Assembly (NCBI GenBank): GCA_030536675.1
Contig: JAUNPM010000042.1
Span: 1-10,437, forward strand
Direction: 5' to 3'
Length of the DNA stretch: 10,437 nucleotides
DNA from: Clostridia bacterium
GTDB lineage: Bacteria > Bacillota > Clostridia > Lachnospirales > CAG-274
Under the pieces are notes generated by a model, which saw only the letters and a program-made list of their open reading frames with translations, ran no database searches and was not told where the DNA came from. The position numbers were made by a program, and so were the translations under genes. How positions within the stretch are numbered: the first letter of the stretch is position 1; each line of letters opens with the position of its first letter. Positions 6,788 through 10,437 of the stretch are shown piece by piece.

Positions 6788-6910
6788 AATATCGATTAGC
6801 TTGTTTAAACCGTAAAGTTAATTATTTAATCAAATTTTCTTTGAGATTAATTGTAACACTTTTTTTTAAGATTTACAACAGTTTTTTGTATAATTAAGGA
6901 GAATTATGAA
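6788..6910 (+). promoter_or_regulatory. ktrBA leader with possible weak attenuator and an SD-AUG-stop element
   Basis: The predicted leader is unusually long for this window. Near its 3' end TTGTAA (6851-6856) can pair with TTACAA (6873-6878), and CTT (6859-6861) with AAG (6868-6870), followed by CAG and a T6 run at 6882-6887. This has the shape of a weak intrinsic terminator just before the ribosome site AAGGAG (6896-6901). Farther upstream AAGAAAAT (6783-6790) is complementary to ATTTTCTT (6834-6841) and GATTA (6794-6798) to TAATC (6827-6831). ATG-AAT-TGA at 6906-6914 overlaps the TTG start of ktrB. I could not match the region to the c-di-AMP (ydaO) riboswitch known upstream of some ktrAB genes. 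Confidence 0.4.
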
Positions 6911-8308
6911 TTGAGAGGAATTTTAAGTAAACTGAATGCGGCGCAGATAATAATATATGGTTTTCTTTTTGTTATATTTATAGGTACTTTGCTTCTTATG
7001 CTGCCTTTCTCTTCAGCAAAGGGAGAAGTGACAGGCTTTATTGACGCACTTTTTACGTCAACCTCCTGTGTATGCATAACAGGGCTTACTGTTGTGACAA
7101 CAGCTGAGCACTGGTCTTTGTTCGGTCAATGGGTAATTCTGGGGCTTATACAAATAGGCGGTCTTGGATTTATGTGTATAGTGACAATGATTTTTATTGC
7201 AATAGGCCGAAAAATAACCATAAGAGAGAGAAATGTTATACAGGAAGCTCATAATCTTAATATTCAAAGCGGAGTTGTCAGTTTTGCAATGTATATATTT
7301 AAAGTCACTATGGCTGTGGAGCTTATAGGTTCCGCAATACTTGCTTTAAAATTTATTCCTGAGTTTGGTTTGCTTGGAGGAATATACAGAGGTATATTTC
7401 ACGGAATATCGGCTTTTTGCAATGCAGGGTTTGATATAATAGGCAGTGAGAGCATATCCCAATATTCGGGGGATCTTATTATTAATGCTGTGATTATGGT
7501 GCTTATAGTAATAGGCGGTCTTGGTTTCCCTGTTGTTCAGGATATTATTGTAATGTTTAAAAATATAAAGAACAAAAAATTTTCACTTAAGTTTTCTTTG
7601 GGAAGACTTAAATTACAGTCTAAAATTGCCGTTACGGCTACAGCCGTACTTATAATAACGGGAGCATTGTTTGTGTTTTTATTTGAATTTAACAATACAA
7701 GGACAATGGCTCATATGGGGATCGGTGATAAAATTCTTGCTTCTTTTTTCCAGTCTGTTACTTGGAGAACAGCAGGTTATTTTACCATTGACCAGGGAGG
7801 TCTTGAATATTCGACAAAAATACTTGGTATAGTGCTTATGTTTATAGGCGGAAGTCCCGCAGGTACGGCGGGGGGAGCTAAAACCGTTACTATGTCCGTG
7901 CTTTTAATAGCAATATTTTCACTTGTGAGAGGAAAAAGCGAAGTAAATGCATTTAAAAGAACAATAGGTATGGAAATCATACAAAAATCTCTTTCTGTTG
8001 TTATGATGATGTTGTTTGTTACCATAAGCGCAGTAACCGTGCTTTCTTACACAGAGGCAGGGCTTTTAATGGGAAACGGAGGAGGATTTGAGCTTTTGGA
8101 CATTGTTTATGAGGTGTCATCTGCCATAGGCACTGTTGGACTTACTACGGGAATTACACCTTTGCTTTCAGACGGAGGGAAATTGGTTATTTCTCTGTGT
8201 ATGTATATAGGGAGAGTTGGTCCGATTTCTCTTGCAGTGGCTCTGTCCGCAAAGAAAAACGGCAGCGGTATCATACGTTATCCCGATGGTAATATAATTG
8301 TTGGATAG
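6911..8308 (+). CDS. ktrB: KtrB/TrkH-family potassium uptake channel subunit
   Basis: This 465-residue integral membrane protein is the ion-conducting dimeric subunit of a Ktr-type K+ uptake system. It shows the four-fold repeat of membrane-pore-membrane units. Selectivity-filter segments are CITGL (55-59), CNAGF (170-174), TAGY (287-290) and TVGL (408-411), with the conserved glycines G58, G173, G289 and G410. FIGGSPAGTAGGAKT (311-325) matches the intramembrane gating loop that KtrA controls. It is shorter than the roughly 480-residue TrkH of Gram-negatives and fits KtrB. The start is TTG at 6911: AAGGAG lies 9 nt upstream, no other start codon is available in frame before the first membrane segment, and the family N-terminus aligns from here. 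An out-of-frame ATG-AAT-TGA lies between the ribosome site and the TTG. ktrA follows after 11 bases. Confidence 0.95.
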   Translation: MRGILSKLNAAQIIIYGFLFVIFIGTLLLMLPFSSAKGEVTGFIDALFTSTSCVCITGLTVVTTAEHWSLFGQWVILGLIQIGGLGFMCIVTMIFIAIGRKITIRERNVIQEAHNLNIQSGVVSFAMYIFKVTMAVELIGSAILALKFIPEFGLLGGIYRGIFHGISAFCNAGFDIIGSESISQYSGDLIINAVIMVLIVIGGLGFPVVQDIIVMFKNIKNKKFSLKFSLGRLKLQSKIAVTATAVLIITGALFVFLFEFNNTRTMAHMGIGDKILASFFQSVTWRTAGYFTIDQGGLEYSTKILGIVLMFIGGSPAGTAGGAKTVTMSVLLIAIFSLVRGKSEVNAFKRTIGMEIIQKSLSVVMMMLFVTISAVTVLSYTEAGLLMGNGGGFELLDIVYEVSSAIGTVGLTTGITPLLSDGGKLVISLCMYIGRVGPISLAVALSAKKNGSGIIRYPDGNIIVG

Positions 8309-8319
8309 GAGAGTTAATA

Positions 8320-8970
8320 ATGAATAAAAATAAACAATTTGCTGTAATAGGACTTGGAAGATTCGGAACGTCGGTAACAAAAACCCTTATTGAAAACGGT
8401 TTTGAGGTTATGTGCTGTGATAAAAATATGACCGTTGTAAAACAAATGGAGCCTTATGTAACTAAGGTGGTGCAGGCGGATATTATGCAGGACGGAGTAG
8501 CCGAATCCTTGGGGCTTAATAATTTTGACGTTGTGGTGGTGGCAATAGGCGACAGCCTTGAATCAAGCGTTATGGCAACAATGTATGCAAAAGAGGCGGG
8601 AGTGAAAACAGTAATTGTAAAGGCAAAGACCATTTCCGAAAAGAAAATTCTCGAAAAAATGGGAGCGGATAAGGTCATTATGCCCGAAGTGGATTCTGGA
8701 AAAAGACTTGCAATAAGTCTTACAACTACAAATGTGCTTGAATATATAAGTTTTTCGGAAAAGTTTGCAATGGCTGAAATTGCTCCATTAAAGGAATGGG
8801 AAAATAAAACTCTTATTGAGGCGGATATAAGAGCTAAGTACGGTTTTAACGTTGTGGCTATTAAAAACGGTGATGACTTTATGGTTTCGCCTTCACCTCA
8901 AACAATAATTAAGCCGGGACACATTCTTGTGATAATAGGAGAGAGCAAGCTGATACAGAAATATAATTAA
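8320..8970 (+). CDS. ktrA: KtrA/TrkA-family regulatory subunit (RCK domains)
   Basis: KtrA forms a cytosolic octameric ring under the KtrB dimer and gates K+ flux by binding ATP or ADP; related proteins also bind c-di-AMP. Residues 6-125 are the RCK_N Rossmann domain: VIGLGRFG (9-16) with G11, G13 and G16, D34 at the end of the second strand for ribose binding, and VVVAIGDSLESS (72-83). E123 in MPEVDSG probably corresponds to the acidic residue that binds a divalent cation in Bacillus KtrA. Residues about 135-216 are the RCK_C domain, the part that binds c-di-AMP in relatives. At 216 residues it is the short single-unit form typical of Ktr, not the duplicated TrkA. AGGAGAG at 8307-8313 overlaps the ktrB stop and precedes the ATG by 6 nt, so the two genes are one transcript. 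Confidence 0.95.
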   Translation: MNKNKQFAVIGLGRFGTSVTKTLIENGFEVMCCDKNMTVVKQMEPYVTKVVQADIMQDGVAESLGLNNFDVVVVAIGDSLESSVMATMYAKEAGVKTVIVKAKTISEKKILEKMGADKVIMPEVDSGKRLAISLTTTNVLEYISFSEKFAMAEIAPLKEWENKTLIEADIRAKYGFNVVAIKNGDDFMVSPSPQTIIKPGHILVIIGESKLIQKYN

Positions 8971-9022
8971 TATGTAAAACGACAGCTTAAGACAAATATG
9001 CTTTTATTGGGCTTTTTTAAAC

Positions 9023-9041
9023 GGAGAATATATGTAATATG
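9023..9041 (+). promoter_or_regulatory. SD followed by AUG-UAA start-stop before the RNA methyltransferase start
   Basis: GGAG at 9023-9026 is 5 nt from ATG-TAA (9032-9037) and 12 nt from the real ATG at 9039, which is in a different frame. The ideal spacing therefore favours the one-codon decoy. Ribosomes would have to reinitiate 2 bases downstream, or bind inefficiently at the distal start. Confidence 0.55.
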
Positions 9042-9809
9042 GAAATATATATAGATAGTTTGCAAAATAAAATCATTAAAGAGATCAACTCTCTTAAGAA
9101 CAAAAAGGACAGAGATAAAAAAGGTCTGTTTGTTCTTGAAGGAGAAAGACTTATAGGTGAAATACCTAAGGAGTGTAATATAAAATATATTGCGGCAGCT
9201 GAAAGCTATAAATTAAAAGATGATATAAACATTTCGTACAGAATAAACGATAAACTTTTTTCAAGGATCTCGGACACGGTGAATCCACAGGGTATATTGG
9301 CTGTATGCGAAATTATGAAAAGGGATTGTGAAAATATAAATTATGAAAATGATCCGTTTTTTGTTTTATTGGAAAATGTAACTGACCCCGGAAATATGGG
9401 TACAATAATAAGGACTGCCGACGCAGCAGGTGCAGACGGTATTTTTGTAACAAAGGGCTGTGTGGATATTTATAATCCAAAGGTCATAAGAGCTACAATG
9501 GGTTCTGTTTTTCATTTGCCAATATACAGAAATGTAAACGGTTTAAATATTGTGGAAAAGCTTAATTACAATAATATTATAACAATAGGCGCTCATTTAA
9601 AGGGTAAGGACACACCCTATAATATAAATATGAAAAAGGGCTGTGCCGTAATAATAGGCAATGAAGCAAACGGATTAAGTGATGAAATAAGTATGAAGGC
9701 AAGTAATCTTGTTAAAATACCTATGCCGGGAAAGGCGGAAAGTATGAATGCGGGAGTTGCTGCGGGAATACTTATATATGAGGCAGTACGTCAAAGGTTA
9801 GGTGAATAA
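9039..9809 (+). CDS. TrmH/SpoU-family RNA 2'-O-methyltransferase
   Basis: The 256-residue protein is a SAM-dependent methyltransferase of the SPOUT class that methylates a ribose 2'-hydroxyl in rRNA or tRNA. The N-terminal L30-like substrate-binding domain (about 1-95) is recognised by SLQNKIIKEINSLKNKK, GLFVLEGERL (29-38) and a turn at NPQGILAV. The catalytic trefoil-knot domain holds motif 1, NVTDPGNMGTIIRTADAAG (113-131, with N119 and R125), motif 2, IIGNEANGLSDE (205-216), and motif 3, IPMPGKAESMNAGVAAGI (227-244). All catalytic landmarks are present. The target nucleotide cannot be read from sequence; RlmB-like 23S rRNA activity is the usual guess. The start at 9039 fits the family N-terminus, although its ribosome site is better spaced for an ATG-TAA at 9032. 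It follows ktrA by 68 bases and its stop is one base from the next gene. Confidence 0.93.
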   Translation: MEIYIDSLQNKIIKEINSLKNKKDRDKKGLFVLEGERLIGEIPKECNIKYIAAAESYKLKDDINISYRINDKLFSRISDTVNPQGILAVCEIMKRDCENINYENDPFFVLLENVTDPGNMGTIIRTADAAGADGIFVTKGCVDIYNPKVIRATMGSVFHLPIYRNVNGLNIVEKLNYNNIITIGAHLKGKDTPYNINMKKGCAVIIGNEANGLSDEISMKASNLVKIPMPGKAESMNAGVAAGILIYEAVRQRLGE

Positions 9810-9810
9810 T

Positions 9811-10272
9811 ATGACAAGAATAAGCTGGGATGAATACTTTATGAGTATGGCAGAGCTGGCAAGCAAAAGGTCTACCTGCTTGAGAAGACAGGTGGGGGCA
9901 GTGATCGTAAAAGACAATCAGGTGCTCTCAACAGGATATAACGGTGCGCCTAAGGGGCTTCCAAACTGCTGTGACCTGAATGAATGTCTGAGAGAAAAAT
10001 TGGGGATACCAAGCGGTGAAAGGCACGAGCTTTGCAGAGCTGTCCACGCTGAAAACAATGCTATAACTCAATGTGCCGTAAACGGTGTAAGCTGTAAGGG
10101 CGGAACTCTTTATGTTACTGCAAGTCCCTGCATAATGTGTACAAAACAGATAATAAATGCAGGTATTGTAAGAATTGTGGCAAAGGAAATGTACCCCGAA
10201 CATATGGGAAAGGAAATGCTTGAAGAAAGCGGCATTGAGTTTGTGCTGTTTGACAAAAAATTAAATTTTTAA
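9811..10272 (+). CDS. Deoxycytidylate (dCMP) deaminase, ComEB-like
   Basis: This enzyme deaminates dCMP to dUMP, feeding thymidylate synthesis. The 153-residue protein shows the zinc site of the cytidine/deoxycytidylate deaminase fold: HAE at 79-81 (H79 ligand, E81 proton shuttle) and PCIMC at 106-110 (C107 and C110 ligands). Family-typical dCMP deaminase segments are SWDEYF (5-10), KRSTCLRRQVGAVIVKD (19-35), GYNGAP (42-47) and GIPSGERHELCR (65-76). I use the ATG at 9811, with AGGTGA at 9800-9805 five nt upstream. A GTG at 9802 in the same frame overlaps the end of the methyltransferase gene and that ribosome site. It lies one base after the methyltransferase stop, so the two are probably coupled. 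In other Firmicutes the homologue comEB lies in the comE competence locus; that context is absent here, so the function is nucleotide metabolism. Confidence 0.95.
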   Translation: MTRISWDEYFMSMAELASKRSTCLRRQVGAVIVKDNQVLSTGYNGAPKGLPNCCDLNECLREKLGIPSGERHELCRAVHAENNAITQCAVNGVSCKGGTLYVTASPCIMCTKQIINAGIVRIVAKEMYPEHMGKEMLEESGIEFVLFDKKLNF

Positions 10273-10277
10273 ATGCT

Positions 10278-10437
10278 CCCGCCTTTTTAAGGCGGGGCAG
10301 ACTGTCAAAAAATTAAACTTTTTAAGAAAAATTGAATTTCTTGCGACACCGTAATTCAAAAAGCGTCGCAGACTTTAATCCACAGGCGGAAATCGCATTT
10401 TCGCCGAGGCTGGTCGTATTGCTTTGCAATACTGCTC
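10278..10437. repeat. Cluster of hairpins, probable dispersed intergenic repeat, cut by window edge
   Basis: After the dCMP deaminase gene four hairpins follow one another. CCCGCCTT (10278-10285) pairs with AAGGCGGG (10289-10296). TGCGAC (10342-10347) pairs with GTCGCA (10365-10370). GGCGGAAAT (10385-10393) pairs with 10397-10405, with one G-T wobble. GTATTGC (10416-10422) pairs with GCAATAC (10426-10432). The part from 10340 on is clearly richer in GC than other intergenic DNA here. The first hairpin probably acts as a terminator but lacks an immediate T run on the + strand. On the - strand a frame is open from the window edge to a TAA at 10324-10322. Only one copy is visible, so repeat status is inference. 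Confidence 0.5.

Noticed and set aside
6788..6910. c-di-AMP (ydaO-type) riboswitch before ktrBA
   Set aside because: Expected from Bacillus biology, but the conserved blocks of that RNA are not visible and the region is short and AU-rich.
8454..8678. Open frame on the - strand inside ktrA, and similar antisense frames within other genes
   Set aside because: They lie opposite strongly conserved coding sequence, and no recognisable protein motif was noticed in them.
8971..9022. Terminator between ktrA and the RNA methyltransferase gene
   Set aside because: There is a T6 run at 9012-9017, but I could not find a convincing stem in front of it, so read-through is assumed.
9802..9810. GTG start for the dCMP deaminase
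   Set aside because: It overlaps the ribosome site AGGTGA and the preceding gene; the ATG at 9811 matches the family start.

Overview
The window looks like a stretch of chromosome from a low-GC, AT-rich Firmicute, most likely a member of the Clostridia. The reasons are strong purine-rich Shine-Dalgarno sites, very AT-rich intergenic DNA, sigma-A type promoters with 17-base spacers, hairpin-plus-T-run terminators, a KtrB/KtrA-type potassium system and a Firmicute-style dCMP deaminase. I cannot name the species. Ten protein genes are well supported and one 48-codon small gene is reasonably supported. There are no rRNA or tRNA genes, CRISPR arrays, insertion sequences or phage genes that I can see.

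Layout. Positions 41-1633 (+): a promoter drives a two-gene operon, an unrecognised 149-residue protein overlapping by 4 bases a secreted ComEC/Rec2-like metallo-beta-lactamase-fold lipoprotein with a C-terminal Cys/His zinc-type module. A bidirectional terminator separates this from a convergent cyclopropane fatty acid synthase gene (1703-2860, -). Positions 2876-3254 are very AT-rich DNA without a gene. Then come a small orphan gene (3255-3401, +) with its own terminator and a lipoprotein of unknown function (3592-4173, +) behind a perfect consensus promoter. An 18-bp terminator stem separates that from the convergent aroC-lysA operon (5586-6683 and 4311-5564, -), which makes chorismate for aromatic compounds and lysine from diaminopimelate.

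From 6753 onward on the + strand a second perfect consensus promoter and a roughly 120-nt leader precede ktrB-ktrA (potassium channel subunit and its nucleotide-binding gating subunit). These are followed by a TrmH/SpoU-family RNA 2'-O-methyltransferase and a dCMP deaminase, all in the same direction. The last 160 bases form a run of hairpins that looks like a dispersed intergenic repeat cut by the window edge.

Most of the window is housekeeping: lipid modification, amino-acid synthesis, potassium homeostasis, RNA modification and nucleotide metabolism. I do not see a convincing new multi-gene system. The more unusual signals are translational and regulatory. Two genes (ktrB and the RNA methyltransferase) have a tiny out-of-frame AUG-stop element sitting between the Shine-Dalgarno site and the true start. 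The ktrAB leader can fold into a possible attenuator. The hairpin cluster at the right end is not explained by any gene. Three genes remain functionally unassigned.
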